Positions 12,384 to 24,399 of a stretch of DNA of 64,000 nucleotides are shown piece by piece; the stretch's first letter is position 1; each line of letters starts with the position of its first letter. Below the pieces are notes generated by a model. The model did no database searches. It was not told the origin of the DNA and worked only from the letters and a program-made list of their open reading frames with translations. A program made the translations under genes and the position numbers. Origin of the DNA: Allacma fusca (lineage: Eukaryota; Arthropoda; Collembola; Symphypleona; Sminthuridae); NCBI GenBank assembly GCA_947179485.1, contig OX359246.1, positions 16,926,001-16,990,000 on the forward strand, given 5' to 3'.

Positions 12384-12800
12384 GTAGTCGTTAATATACA
12401 GCTGATGGGTGCCTTTCAAAGTTGGTTCGTCAAAGACGTTTCACAAATGACAGTTGCTTTGTGTCGGAATGCATTATAAAATAATATGGACTTTTAAAAA
12501 TATTATAATTTGTGACCACTAAATAAAATGTGTCAGAGCACTTGAGCTGTCTTTCAAAGTCAAATGTTTGACTTTGTTTCTCCAATCAGGTAAAACATTT
12601 CTCATATGGAAACACTCCTAATCGTATGAATTTGAACATAATAATAAAAATTTAATCCCATGCAGTCCTAATATTAAATTCAACAGGATTGTCAACAACC
12701 CCTTAACAAAGATTTTCGATTGCATGTGATTTCATGCAATGCAAATGTCTCGCTCAGTCATTTCACTAAATTTTAAACGGTGTTTCAGACTGCTTCCAGA
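12384..12800. other. Upstream region of locus C
   Basis: 5' flank with the 'GAGCACTTGAGCTGTCTTTCAAA' block (about 12535-12560), also present upstream of D (about 19876) and, diverged, upstream of B and E. Conservation across loci may mark promoter sequence or may only reflect shared duplication. No gene. Confidence 0.4.
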
Positions 12801-13558
12801 TAGGAGTGGGACTGTTCCGGAATGTTCCAGGATTTCTTGGAATGGTCTGGTCCTTGAGCCTGGACCAGACCATTTGATCTGGTCTCGGGAACCATCTGGT
12901 CCGTACAAATTGATGGACCAGGAACTTTATTTTAAGTACATTAATATTCTGAATGCTGCTAACGTTAAAATATATCTTCCAGAAAATCAAGCCAAACTTG
13001 GAACTTATCAAGTGTTCGTCTAACAATATACATTTTAAATGATTACAATTATCATATTTACCCGCTTATGCTAATGTAAATTGTTTCTCAACGCTATTCG
13101 TAAAGAAATGTACAATTTTGACCAAACCGGCAAAGGCATACCCAACCAACTAAGGCTGAACAAAGGCAATTCAGACTGAACTAGGCATTTTAGGCCCTAC
13201 TAGGCAATTTAATAATCTGACAAGGAAATAGGAAGGGCAATTATATGCCCATTTTTAGGAAAAAGGAAATCAGCAAAAGTCCGGTTAAGGAAGGGTATTA
13301 GGAAGGACAATCGAGATTACATTGTAGAGGTAAGGTTTCAGGCGAGGAAAACCAGTTGCCCATCTTTGGTCTGGGCCCAACAAAGGACCAAACATTTTGG
13401 TCTGTTCTTTGAGCTGGACCAGGTTTAATTGGTCTAGCAAGGTTCTTGGACCAGATACATTTGGTCCTTTCGTAACCAGGGAACAGACCGGAACAGACCA
13501 TGGAACAGATCAGAATGGACCAAAATTTCTGGTCCGGACCAGAACAGTCCCATTCCTA
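12801..13558. mobile_element. hAT-type simple-word MITE (GGTCTGGACC family), copy 1
   Basis: TIRs TAGGAGTGGGACTGTTC (left) and TAGGAATGGGACTGTTC (right, reverse complement), flanked by the perfect 8-bp duplication CTTCCAGA (12793-12800, 13559-13566). The interior is full of GGACCAGACC and GGAACAGACC words in both orientations. A second copy of the same family lies at 25307-26284. ORFs inside are by-products of the repeated word. Confidence 0.85.
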
Positions 13559-13633
13559 CTTCCAGAGAGAGAAGTGTCTCCTCCGTGGTTTTATCCACTT
13601 ATTTATGACATAGTTAGGAAAATCGCTCATAAC

Positions 13634-14910
13634 CATAGGTGACCATTCAATTTTCCACTACACTCACTACTCTAAAAACTTCTTCAGGGTAAATGCCACT
13701 AGTTACCACTACACTACCAGCTAGAATGATCTTTGACAACTACTCTACTAATACTCTATTTTATCGATAATCAAGACTACCACTACACTACTTTCCAGTA
13801 GAGTTTTATTTTCAGAGAGCACCTTTACTCTACTCTACCACTACTTGCCAGAACCTAAAAATTAGCGTTACTCTACAATACAACTATCACACTACTCCAC
13901 GCAGTAAAAAAAGGCACACTATGCAATATACTACCTGTTCACTGAATAGCCGTGCAATTTAATCTCAGCCTAAAATCATATAATTTTAATATAAGCCTTA
14001 AACGGCTCCTGATTTCTAAATATATGCTATAAATGATTCCTAGCGAAAAAAACCCATTTCATCGTATGTAAATACAGTTTATCCTCTGTCGATGAAGCTA
14101 GACGTTTATACTAAATTAGAGGTGTGCAGGACCGATCTTTACAAGAATCAATTGTAAGTTCGGCATTTTAAAAAACTAGTTTATTGTTTTAGACAACATT
14201 CACATGCGTGTATAACTCAAGTACTTACATACCTGAGAACGAGAACCACTGACTATACCTTATAAAAACAGAAATGAAGAATTAATAGAATAGTTACAAA
14301 ATAGTAAGAAATAATTACAGTTGCCAATGGACTGTCCGTTTTATGTACGGAATCTTCCTTACTCTGGATTTGGCTTGAATTTCAGAACTGTTAATTAACG
14401 GAGGATTAAAGCACTTAAATTTAAAAAATCAATACTAAGATTTTGCTTTTGCAAGTTCAAATGCTGCTAAAAAGTATCACAAAGTAGAATGCGCAGTGCT
14501 CCAATACAAATACAAGATGTTACTAAACCCATCCACGCAATCGCACAATAATATTTCAAGTATTGAAACGCGGTGTAACGGTGTATAGAAAGTTATGAAA
14601 AAACAGTCACACATTCCATGATTAAGTGTAGTGCTTACTCGGGTAGCACTACATTTTATTGGATTTTGAGTATGCATGTAAACTACTTCTACACTACATC
14701 CAAACTAAAGTCGGTTCCACTATTCTACACTACATTTTATTAACAATGGTGAACGGGCACTAGTAGTTACTACTATTTACTTGCCTGCTGATGTCTCCTT
14801 TGTCCTACGCTACCAATAAATATTATTTCATTTCATTTTCAACAAATACTCTACTTTTTGCCACTATTCCACTACCACTACTAAAAAGTAGAGTAGTGTG
14901 GCCATCTCTG
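13634..14910. mobile_element. hAT-type simple-word MITE (CACTACTCTAC family)
   Basis: Flanked by the perfect 8-bp duplication CTCATAAC (13626-13633, 14911-14918). Ends are CATAGGTGACCA and, as reverse complement, CAGAGATGGCCA: a weakened TIR. Both ends (about 13650-13930 and 14680-14900) are packed with CCACTACACTACTC-like words; the middle is less repetitive. No transposase is recognised. Confidence 0.75.
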
Positions 14911-15659
14911 CTCATAACGTTTGTGCTTATAAATCAATTGCTTTGAAAAAATATAGGTACGTATTAAAATTATCCACAAAACAATATGTTTTCCAATTAA
15001 GCAGTATGCGCAATGAGCATATCCTTGAGAACACAGGTAGACAAAGACTACTGATTTTGCAGTACATTCCATAATCCTTACTGTCCCATTATAGCAAATG
15101 ACCATGTGATATCTATTATAGTCACTTTTCGTTAAATCCATTTTTGTTGTTTGAGGTCCAATGGCACGTAACTAATTGGATTTTAACCCTAGCATTATAT
15201 CCACTCGTTCTCAAAAAAGGCTAAAGTATGACTGCAGCTTGAAACATTACAATAGCACATGAAGAAACCATTTCTCAAGTGAGGTGCTTTAACATGGACT
15301 ATTTTTGAGATCAAGGTTGAACATTTTGCTATCTGGGTGGAATAGCTATATTTATTAATGGTGGATTTGACTTTAGTCCAGTCACCCTTCTCATTATCGT
15401 ATTAATAAAAAACACAATTAGTAAAGAAAATAAATAGAAATGTATTGCAAAGGGAAGCAAGGGTCTGGGCGGAGTACTTTTCGTTGCCTAACAATTTGGA
15501 ACTAAAATAACGTGCAAAACAGAGACGTCTCTGTTTTATGCAGCATGTACAATTGTTGCAATTATATTCATCCAAATTGTACATTATATTAATTACCTGA
15601 TTTACCAAAGAACAATCAAGGATCTAACTATTGGCACGTTTGCTATTATTCTCACAGGT

Positions 15660-15900
15660 TTTATTTAATGGAATATACTTTAGTGTTCATAATTAGGATA
15701 TCAACCTTATATTATTGCTATAAATGTATTATTATGAGTTATTTTTATAAAATCTTCAAGCTAGGCCATCAGTTTATTTTCAAATACGGGGCAATTACAA
15801 ACAAACAGGTTTCCAGGGAGTATTTATACTTTTCCGTTGCTTCATCTTTTATTTTATCTGCTTTTGATACGTCAATATTAAAGCAGATTTCAATTACCAT
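15660..15900 (+). pseudogene. P-type gustatory receptor fragment (P3)
   Basis: Middle part of a P-type exon 1. The reading MEYTLVFIIRISTLYYC, then YGAITNKQVSREYLYF and FILSAFDTSIL, aligns to the third and fourth membrane segments and intervening loop of P4 and P6 (EYAFVITTRVLCIYYC, NGAIKKKLVL). Flanking exon parts are missing or unrecognisable, and the tyrosine-rich segment is internally shortened. It lies upstream of, and convergent with, a sugar-like exon-2 scrap at 16181-16274. Confidence 0.6.
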
Positions 15901-16180
15901 TAGTAGAACATGAAGGTGCAATGAAATCCTCAAATATTTTTGTCTCATATGGATTCAACGAATTATTATATTTTGCTTATTGTCCCGGTTTCTTAGCATG
16001 GAACTGAATTCATTCCAGTTTATGATCGTTTATTTCAATTTATTTGCTACGGGGTATGCATCACATAGATGACTACATGGCGACAATCTTAATTAGAGAG
16101 TACATTGTTTCAAGAATAAAAATAAAAACTAAGTACAAGTACAAAATTTGACTCATAAATATAATTTATTCTACTACGTT

Positions 16181-16274
16181 TATTCTGCAGAACAACAGTT
16201 CACCCATGAAACATCTAAAAGGTGATTTAATATTTTGTAGAACAGAAAAAATATCAAAAATTTCCATAAAGATG
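16181..16274 (-). pseudogene. Sugar-like GR exon-2 remnant
   Basis: Read on the minus strand, this stretch matches exon 2 of D and A: fragments equivalent to EIFDIFSVLQNIKSPF against EILSIIFVPRNIKSPN. Bases are missing after the KSP block and no splice donor remains. No other exon of that locus is recognisable nearby, except possibly scraps swallowed by the satellite that follows. Confidence 0.6.
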
Positions 16275-16312
16275 TCCACTTTACACAGGTGTGTAAAACA
16301 CACGAAATTTAC

Positions 16313-16755
16313 TATTGAAATACAAAATATAAATACATTTTCAAAAAAGTTAAAATATAAATACATTTTCAAAAAAGTTAAAATATAAATACATTTTCAA
16401 AAAAGTTAAAATATAAATACATTTTCAAAAAAGTTAAAATATAAATACATTTTCAAAAAAGTTAAAATATAAATACATTTTCAAAAAAGTTAAAATATAA
16501 ATACATTTTCAAAAAAGTTAAAATATAAATACATTTTCAAAACAGTTAAAATATAAATACATTTTCAAAAAAGTTAAAATATAAATACATTTTCAAAACA
16601 GTTAAAATATAAATACATTTTCAAAAAAGTTAAAATAATAATATAAATACATTTTCAAAAAATATAAATATAAATACATTTTCAAAAAATATAAATATAA
16701 ATACATTTTCAAAAAAGTTAAAATATAAATACATTTTCAAAAAAGTTAAAATATA
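16313..16755. repeat. 28-bp AT-rich satellite
   Basis: About 15-16 nearly identical direct copies of a 28-bp unit containing ATAAATACATTTTCAAAAAA and GTTAAAAT, with two slightly shortened copies near 16640-16700. It may sit inside a larger element (about 16286-16944) whose ends are CAGGTGTGTAAAACAC and its imperfect inverse, but no target duplication is clear. The word AAATACA recurs in 31929-32040 and 34140-34884. Confidence 0.8.
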
Positions 16756-17205
16756 AAATACAACTACCAGGTGTAACTTAGTTAAGATACAATATAAAAT
16801 GTAATTATCCGGAGTCAATTGAGCAAGATACAAAATACAATACTTTGCTTCCAACAAAAAGAGAAAATATGAAATAAAAATATCACATTTGAAATACGGA
16901 ATACTTATTGAAAGTACTCAAATGTTTCTCAAAGTACACACCTGAGATGTATCAAAAGTTTATTCTCTCAAAGTAATTTTGTATAATTCGGCCAAATAAT
17001 ACGATACTTATACCATAATAAAAACCAAAGAGTAAACTAGGTTCGTTTTAATGTCTTTTAGTATTTATTAATTTCCTGTCTTAAATTCCTTTGTATCGCT
17101 AACATTTGATATATAAACAATGTGTGTTGTTTCAAGACTAATGGGACATAACTAATGGGAAAATATTCGAATTAATACACGCATACCCTTTCTGAACATT
17201 TACAT

Positions 17206-17275
17206 AATGAACTTTGTTTTGGAAAACCGCTTTATTCATCTGTTATCTGGGAGGATATTTCATGTCCATTAATAC
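17206..17275 (+). pseudogene. P-type gustatory receptor 5' fragment (P2)
   Basis: The first ~70 bp of a P-type exon 1: WKTALFICYLGGYF matches P4 and P6 almost exactly. An extra base after the ATG puts the start codon out of frame, and homology stops after GGYF, where the sequence switches to the duplicated 3' flank of the sugar-like loci. It points toward gene D, whose stop codon is about 570 bp away. Confidence 0.65.
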
Positions 17276-17845
17276 ATATGTATATGCGGTTAAATTTCGA
17301 ATTGGTTTGTGTTGCAATTTGAACCTTTCAAGTTTCAAGTTTTGGAATTTCAACACTTACAGCAAATCCTCGTCTCCCATTCAATTCATTAAAAGCGTAT
17401 GTACCTTCAAAAACCCACAGGATATTAATCACTCTAATTTCAACGCAAAAGATGTTCTTAAATTTTCAACTAGTGATTTTATTAACACTTTTCAACCCAC
17501 AAACTTATTTGAACATTAGTTTTCCAGTGGTGACACTTTTCACAATGCCAACCTAATGACGTAAAATACACTAAACAACTAAACAGTTACTACATTTTTG
17601 TTATATAAAACACGGATGAACTTATTTTCAATTTTAAAAGCGTTTCAAGTAATTACCTGTACTGAAGACTCTGATGAATCATGATACCTATTGGTTTCCA
17701 ATTAATACTTACAGCCCACTTTAAACAGTAAATTTCTAGTGAACCAATTAAATGTTTAAGACGCTCAAACACAGCAGGAATGTATTTAGCCCTCAAATCT
17801 CCAATAATTATCAAAAGCAAAGTTCTGTTATTCAAAATATTATTG

Positions 17846-19724
17846 TTATGCTGGGCAGGGAGGGTCATCAGTATTTTGGAGGAGGACAATTTCGAAGGTA
17901 AGAATCACACTTATTAGTGCGAGCAAGAATCTTTTTCTGATCGTAAAGAATTTCATTCCTGTCAAACCTACGTGGGCGGATAGCATTGTAAGTTCCAATC
18001 TGTGTATCTGTATACAAATCAATATAAAACATTAGCTACGTTTCAGTAACAGTTTTGCAGTCTTGTATATATAGAATATTCCCAGAATTAACTTAATGTG
18101 TAATTAAATCAACTAACATGTACTCATTAAAAGTAGGACAATAATCGTCAAAGGCAGGAGATAATACAAGGGAAAATTAACGGGAAACCCAGAATTCTGA
18201 ACCAGTAGTTACCATTTCGTCCTTATTGAGGGAACTGTATATTATATATGATCAGTACAGAATCAGGATTTTAAGCAAGACAAAAATCTTACACCAAGGG
18301 AGTATTCCGAGTCTGGGATGTTCCTGATAAGGGTCAAAACATCATTGGCAGAATCGCTTACACCTGCTGCAGCCAATGAGGTTAGCCCCACCCGAACTAG
18401 CAGATGTAGGGATGACCAAATAGAGTAAACGTGGTTAAGGGTGGATTTGTTGCAGGACGGTGTCATCCACAATTTAAGCTGCATGCATATGGTGTAAGTA
18501 TTTATTGAATAAGACATGAACACTAGTGGCGATAGGAATTCTTCAACTTTAGTCAATTTCCGCATTGCCTCGTCAAGATCGGTCCTCAATTCATACCATG
18601 AACCTGATGATCCTACACATTTAAAACGTGTCTCAAGCTGTAATTGAATTACTGCTACAACTACGCTATCGAAATGATTTAGAAAAAAGTGTCAAATTCA
18701 GACTTTTACGGTCCGATATAGCTTTGAATTGTTTCCCGAGCTCCCGGCTAATGACATAAATTAAAACGTCCATGAAATTCCAGGCATACACGAGGACCTT
18801 GTTAAGGAAGATATAGTACAATCCAAGAGATTCGGATTTGGGATAGAATTTTACCAAAGCAAATAAACGTGACCATGACATGTGTAGTCTATGGTAACTG
18901 CAATCAAGGAAGTTTTTGTATGCAGCTGCAAATTTTGAAATGAAATTAAAACATTCGTAAAACAAATTAAGGGTTGCAATTATCTCTGACTGTAAAATGC
19001 CTTACCATTTTCAGGGCACAGCTTGAGATGAAACACGACATTCTCCAAAATGGCGGAAATCAGTACTGCGATCGGTACAATATAATTGACAATGTTTGAA
19101 GAGTTAGTATTCAATGGTTCGTCCCAATCGTTCATTATCCTCACCAATTTGACGTGATTTTTGTCCATGTGTATAATACTACGTTATTTAGAAATAAAAT
19201 AAATTTTACTGAATCCAGGAGTATAGTTAAATTTTGTGAATCGTAAACTGTTAAACGCTTTAACGGAAGACAAAAATTCTAACATTAAAAATTCGAGTGT
19301 GTTGAACAACAGTCCTCCAACGGAGACAGCTAATCCATTAGGAGATTTAATGTTTCGCGGAACAAAAATAATACTCAAAATTTCCAATAAGATGTTTAAC
19401 ATAAACAGTGGCAAAAGGATGAAACTTAGTCTGAAATATCCGAAGAAATGTATTATTACCAAAGTTCTACAATTTATTTGCAATTTGAAATTCATCCACG
19501 TCGTATGTAATAATTACATACGTGGAGGTTTGCATACTTGCAATAAACCAAGCAGAAAACCAGATTCAATACCTGAATTTCCGAAACAAAGGAACAACGC
19601 CAATACATTTTCCAAAAATAAGAACTGGCATTAATGCTAACTTGAGGGATTTTTTCCGGAGCATTGGGCCCGATTCGATATTTTCCTTTATTTGGTAGAC
19701 CATCATTTTCAAACAGGTTTGCAT
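17846..19724 (-). CDS. Sugar-like gustatory receptor (locus D), intact
   Basis: Predicted 389-aa seven-transmembrane chemoreceptor. Minus-strand exons 19573-19724, 19284-19430, 19006-19178, 18710-18925, 18293-18612, 17846-18007, identical in length to those of C, with all splice sites canonical and the frame open throughout. It starts MQTCLKMMVYQIKENIESG, at the same position as C, carries the WNFMDVLIYVISRELGKQF and WYELRTDLDEAMRKL blocks, and ends with TFEIVLLQNTDDPPCPA. It is closest to A and C among the local paralogues. Exon 4 begins with an Ala-Ala pair (AAYKNFLDC) where C has VEYKNLLDC. The 5' flank shares the 'CACTTGAGCTGTCTTTCAAA' block with C, and the 3' flank shares the A/C flank block. 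Ligand unknown. Confidence 0.82.
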
Positions 19725-20414
19725 GAAGTCACTTAAAATCCCTCTGCTGAAATGTACCTTACAAAGTCAGTTCGTCCAAGGCAAGTGAAATAAAAATTCA
19801 TGTGTGACGTAATAGATTTTGAAATAACACGAACTTTTAAAAATATTATAATTTGTGATGGCTGAATAAAATATGTCAGAGCACTTGAGCTGTCTTTCAA
19901 ACCCGACGAGAACAATCTTGAATGGTACTGGCGGCAATTATTTTCACTGTATTTTCTAATGGTACACTGAAAGCTGAATACGCTTTAGCTATTGGGATGT
20001 ATTTTAATTTACTACAAACCAAATAGCAACCGTTGGAGGAGTCGCTATTCACAAGTAAGATGGACCTAATGAGGGACAATTTAGATCGACTCCTAACAAT
20101 ACATGAACATTTCTTTGAAGTAATACCTGATTGTGTATTTATAAGTGCATAGGTAGTTCACGAAACCTCTTTTGAAACATTTGCAAGACGTAATTTGCAT
20201 CGAATTGTCTAGTTTTTTTGTTAATTTAATTACATCATTATTTAAAACGTACAGCTTTGACGCACCAAGGTTAAGACATTAATCAGAAACTGTAAGTTCT
20301 TTGTAAAATTGTAACGCGTGTATATGTATATTTAAAAACACGTCCCTAATGCCAATGCGAGGTACGTTTTAACTATTTTCTTGCTGTTTTGAATTTAGAT
20401 GTTTTTGTAAGTTT
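19725..20414. other. Upstream region of D, no gene recognised
   Basis: Short ORFs only, none conserved or resembling a known family. The first ~180 bp is the duplicated promoter-side flank of D (compare upstream of C); beyond that I see nothing. Confidence 0.45.
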
Positions 20415-20514
20415 TTCTATAAATTCACGTAGTGTAACAAATATAGAATTTCTTCATTTTTAACTCACAACGGTTTTACGATTATTTGTTGCACAATATT
20501 TTTTTGGGTTGCAG

Positions 20515-20589
20515 TTCTCAACGCGGTTCTTAGCTTGCATGACATTTATTATCCAGCTGGAATTGTCAGAGAGGAATAGAAGCGACTAG
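20515..20589 (+). pseudogene. Orphan last exon of a P-type GR (unit 1)
   Basis: An acceptor (TTGCAG) is followed by an open 25-codon exon reading FSTRFLACMTFIIQLELSER and ending NRSD-TAG, matching exon 4 of P4-P7 including the CMTFIIQLE signature. No upstream exons are recognisable within 2 kb, so it is read as the last relic of a deleted gene. Confidence 0.7.
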
Positions 20590-20967
20590 GAGATAATCAT
20601 TTGAAAGTTAAACGTTAAACATTACCTGTCAATAAATGAAAATAACATTGTCCATTTTCATTCAGGGTGGATATTTAATATTGCTAAGGAGTGTTTGTAT
20701 TCAAAATCATTTGAAGAAATTTAAAAAATAAAACAGCTCAAATTTTAATATTCACGCTGTAATTCTTTGTAATCTACCCTTCGTGGTCCTTCATGAATGT
20801 TAACTTAATCATTGTCATTATTTACCAAACCCTCCATCCACTATTTGCAGGACATCGTTTGGCACTCTCCAGGTAAACTGGACAATTTCAACATCTTTTT
20901 TTTTACTATTATTAAACACAGATGACGTGTTTGAGTGGATCCTTACGTCCGTGAACGCTGTTACGTA

Positions 20968-22165
20968 CAGGGATGTCAACGATTAATAATCAGGATTAAT
21001 AATTAACAATTATTAATCACTAATTATTAATCGTTAATTTAGTAAACTTGGAGTTTTGGAAATAATCATTAAATTATAATTATCAATTAACCATTATCGA
21101 AAATCAGTCATCAAGTTTAGTCGTCAATTATTAAATTATAAACCATTAATCGTTAGTTGCAATTGAAATAGAAAATTTGTCAAAAAGTAATTTGTAATTG
21201 TAATCCTAACTGATATTTTATCGGAAAGTATTTTGTAATCGTAATCATCAATCACTTTTTCCATAAACGTAATCATTAATCTTAGTAAATAATATGGAAT
21301 TTGAAACGGGACAATAATTATTCAAAAATTTGTCTCTCCTGATTACGTTAGACATATTGCGGTCGAAAAGTTGTGTATCATAAACTTTTTAACAATTTTT
21401 TCTTACCACTTACTCTCGTTAAATTGTAATCGACAATTTAATAATTTTTTAAAAGCTACTCGTTAGACGTAATTACCAATAAAAATTATTTTTAAAGTAA
21501 TCGTTAATTGTAATCATAAATGACATTTATTTTCAAAATAATCGTTAATTGTAATCATCGATGAAAATTATTTTCAAAGTAATTGTTAATAATTGTAAAC
21601 ATCAATGAAATGTATTTAACAAGTAATCCTTAATTGTTATCATCGGCATTAACTACTTAAAAGTAATGGTTAATCGTAATTATTAATTAGTAGTTTTAAA
21701 ACAATTAATCATTAATTGTAATTATAAATTCATTTTGTCTTTGAAGTAATCATTAATTGTAATTATAAATTCATTTTGTCTTTGAAGTAATCCTTAATTG
21801 TAATTATAAATTCATTTTGTCTTTGAAGTAATCCTTAATTGTAATTATAAATTCATTTTGTCTTTGAAGTAATCCTTAATTGTAATTATAAATTCATTTT
21901 GTCTTTGAAGTAATCCTTAATTGTAATTATAAATTCATTTTGTCTTTGAAGTAATCCTTAATTGTAATTATAAATTCATTTTGTCTTTGAAGTAATCAAT
22001 AATTGTAATTATAAATTCATTTTGTTATTGAAGTAATCATTCATTGTATTTATAAATTCATTTTGTCTTTGAAGTAATCATTAATTGTAATTATAAATTC
22101 ATTTTGTCTTTGAAGTAATCATTAATTGTAATTTGTAATCGCAAAATTGGAAATTGACATAACTG
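20968..22165. mobile_element. hAT-type simple-word MITE (TAATTATTAATC family)
   Basis: Ends CAGGGATGTCAA and, as reverse complement, CAGTTATGTCAA. Flanks are GTTACGTA (20960-20967) and GATACGTA (22166-22173), an 8-bp duplication with one mismatch. The paralogous unit near 24020 reads GTTACGTAATTATTT without the insert, an empty site. The interior is made of AATTGTAATTATTAATC-like words, including about ten copies of a 41-bp direct repeat at 21700-22130 (TTTGAAGTAATCCTTAATTG core). Confidence 0.85.
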
Positions 22166-22357
22166 GATACGTAATTATTTTGAGTGTGGTTTCATTGTGT
22201 AATTACGGGGGAAATGGCTTATAAAAAAATTATTCGGACGAGGATTTCTTCTCTGGAATTATAAAATAAAAAAGTTTTATAACGGGGAAGGTTGAGTGGG
22301 CAACAATTGTATCCCAGTAGTGCACGAAATTACATGATTTCTATGATAATAGGGTAT

Positions 22358-23366
22358 AAGGTTATCAACGTATAGGATAATTCCCTTATTCTATCCGTAT
22401 CCTATCCGATCCGAATTTTTACCGATAAAACTGAAGCGTATCCGATCCTATCCGCTTCCATCGGATTAAAGATAATCTTATCCGAAGCTTATCCGTAAAC
22501 TTTCGAATGGCGTATTTATCCTATCCGAAGCGATCGGATAAGAAAAAGGAGCTATCCGATCCTATCCGCGGATATCCGATCCTATCCGCGGATATCCGAT
22601 CCTATCCGCGGATATCCGAACCTATCCGCGGATATCCGATCCTATCCGCGGATATCCGATCCTATCTGCGGATACACGAATCAATTATTGCAGAAGTTGA
22701 AATTGATCCTAGAGTGTGGCTTTTAGTTTTAAATACAATATACTGTTAACTTATAACGTATTGTAATGACAGAAGAAACCGTGCATATATGTTTGCTTGA
22801 CAAATTATTTAATATAAATAATTTAAGAATTGAGAGATTTGTTTTAAATATCAGATGTTCTCAAAAATTAAATTACTGCAAACCTTTAACAATTTGAAGC
22901 CTATAAGAACAGGTAACTAGAACAAGCAGCTGAAATTCAAAATATGACTGAATTTCTGGTCATAACATAAATACTCGAATGCTTATATTCGTGAAGTTCG
23001 GTCTTAGGTTTATATAAAAGTTACACCAACTGAAAAATGTACGAAAATTTTGAGAAATTACCGAACAAATGTCCTGTAGGTGATTGCAGCAGATAGTAAT
23101 TATTACAGTGGTTGTCATGTTTTCAAAAATTCGTTTATCCGCGGATATCCTCGGATATCCGTCGGAATATCCGTAAAACAAAAAGTAGCCATCCGATCCG
23201 TTCGGATATTTTATGTAGTAGTATCCGATCCTATCCGGGATTTTTTTCGAATGGGAATGACATAACCGATCCGTTCGGATAAATATCGGATCGGATAATC
23301 TTCAGTTTTATCCTATCCGTATCCGATCCGTATCCGTTCGGATATATCCGATCCGTTGAGAACCTT
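22358..23366. mobile_element. Simple-word transposon (TATCCGATCC family), 10-bp target duplication
   Basis: TIRs AAGGTTATCAACG and AAGGTTCTCAACG (reverse complement of right end), flanked by AATAGGGTAT on both sides (22348-22357, 23367-23376). The interior is dense in TATCCGATCC and GATATCCG words in both orientations, including six 20-bp direct copies of GATCCTATCCGCGGATATCC-type units at about 22556-22675. A 10-bp duplication does not fit hAT (8 bp) and recalls Mutator- or foldback-type elements; the superfamily is left open. Confidence 0.75.
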
Positions 23367-23503
23367 AATAGGGTATACCTATTCGAGATAAAGAATCAAC
23401 TCTATATACTAACGTAATGTAACAAATATTCAATTTCAAAACCACCGTAATACCACGTATATTTCGATAATTTGTTACCACAATAATTTTTTGGGGGTTG
23501 CAG

Positions 23504-23570
23504 TTTTCAGTGCGATTTCTACGGTGCATGGCATTTTTACCCAGTTGGAATTGTCAGAGAGGAATAAAAG
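23504..23570 (+). pseudogene. Orphan last exon of a P-type GR (unit 2), frameshifted
   Basis: Duplicate of the exon at 20515. Begins after TTGCAG and reads FSVRFLRCMAFL, then loses one base before the CAGTTGGAATTGTCAGAGAG block, so the QLELSER part is out of frame. It points toward pseudogene E, whose stop codon is 830 bp downstream, keeping the convergent P-type/sugar-like arrangement. Confidence 0.65.
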
Positions 23571-24399
23571 TTACTATGAGTGCTTTATTTGGAAGTTTAC
23601 CAGCGGTTAAGCGTTAAGTTTTCCCCGTCATTAAACTAAAATAACATTGTCCATTTGAAGACTGGTTGAATATTTATTATAATAAAGGAGAATTTTAATT
23701 TAAAATCATCTGAAAAAAGAAAAAACTAAAATTACAATATTTGCGCTGTAATTGTTTGGTAACTAAACATCGTTATATATGAATGTGGAGTAACGTAAGG
23801 ACGAACTAAAAAAGGGCATATTTGTGCAGCCGTCACACTAATGGTTTTTCGTGAATTTTTACTTTGTCGCACTTGTCATTATTCAGCAAACCATGGAATT
23901 GCTGTTGTCATGACTTCATTTGTCACTCCCCAGGTAAACTAGACTTTTTGACATCTTGTTTTACGATTATAAAATGCGGACGACGTGTGTGAGTGATTGC
24001 ATGCGCCCGTGAAACTATTGTTACGTAATTATTTGGAGCGTGGTTTCTTTACGTAATTATCCCGAAAACGGTTTCTTGAAGTAATTATTCTGGCAATAGT
24101 TAATTTCGTTTTGGGAATTATTTTAAAAAAATTAAAGATGAGACGGGGTGGGCAACAGGTCGACCCCAAGCAGTAATTACATGAAATCACTTGATTTCTG
24201 TGATATAAATTATTATTAAAATTGCCATAACTACCAGCACTTAAATAGAAATTATTTGTTAAAATAGTAACAATAAATGGTAATGACGTAATCTTGCTCC
24301 ACTAAAGGCGAAAAACATGTAGTCGTTTAAGAAACAACGTTTTACCTGATACACATTTAACAAAAATATTTTATATTTGTATAGTAGAAGTTAGCTTTA

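Larger units (their letters stand above)
20415..24220. repeat. Segmental duplication (two units of ~0.8-0.9 kb net)
   Basis: Unit 1 (about 20415-22357, counting a 1.2-kb insertion) and unit 2 (about 23400-24220) share many blocks in the same order: an orphan GR last exon, 'AAAATAACATTGTCCATTT', 'CTCC(C)CAGGTAAACT', 'GACGTGT.TGAGTG', 'TTACGTAATTATTT.GAG.GTGGTTTC' and a final 'ATTACATGA'. Unit 1 carries the transposon at 20968-22165, and a second transposon (22358-23366) separates the units. Unit 2 keeps the empty site of the first. Confidence 0.7.

Noticed and set aside
12739-13642. Several 67-94-codon ORFs on both strands
   Set aside because: They lie within or across the ends of the GGTCTGGACC hAT-type element, and the same frames recur in the copy at 25307.
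16313-16755. Regular 28-bp direct repeats resembling a CRISPR array
   Set aside because: Repeats are contiguous without unique spacers and the context is eukaryotic; this is a satellite.
21700-22130. 41-bp direct repeats resembling a CRISPR array
   Set aside because: No spacers; lies inside a TIR-bounded transposon in a eukaryotic sequence.
22507-22749. 80-codon ORF with repeated Ser-Tyr-Pro-Arg units
   Set aside because: It is a translation of the 20-bp TATCCGATCC repeat in a transposon.
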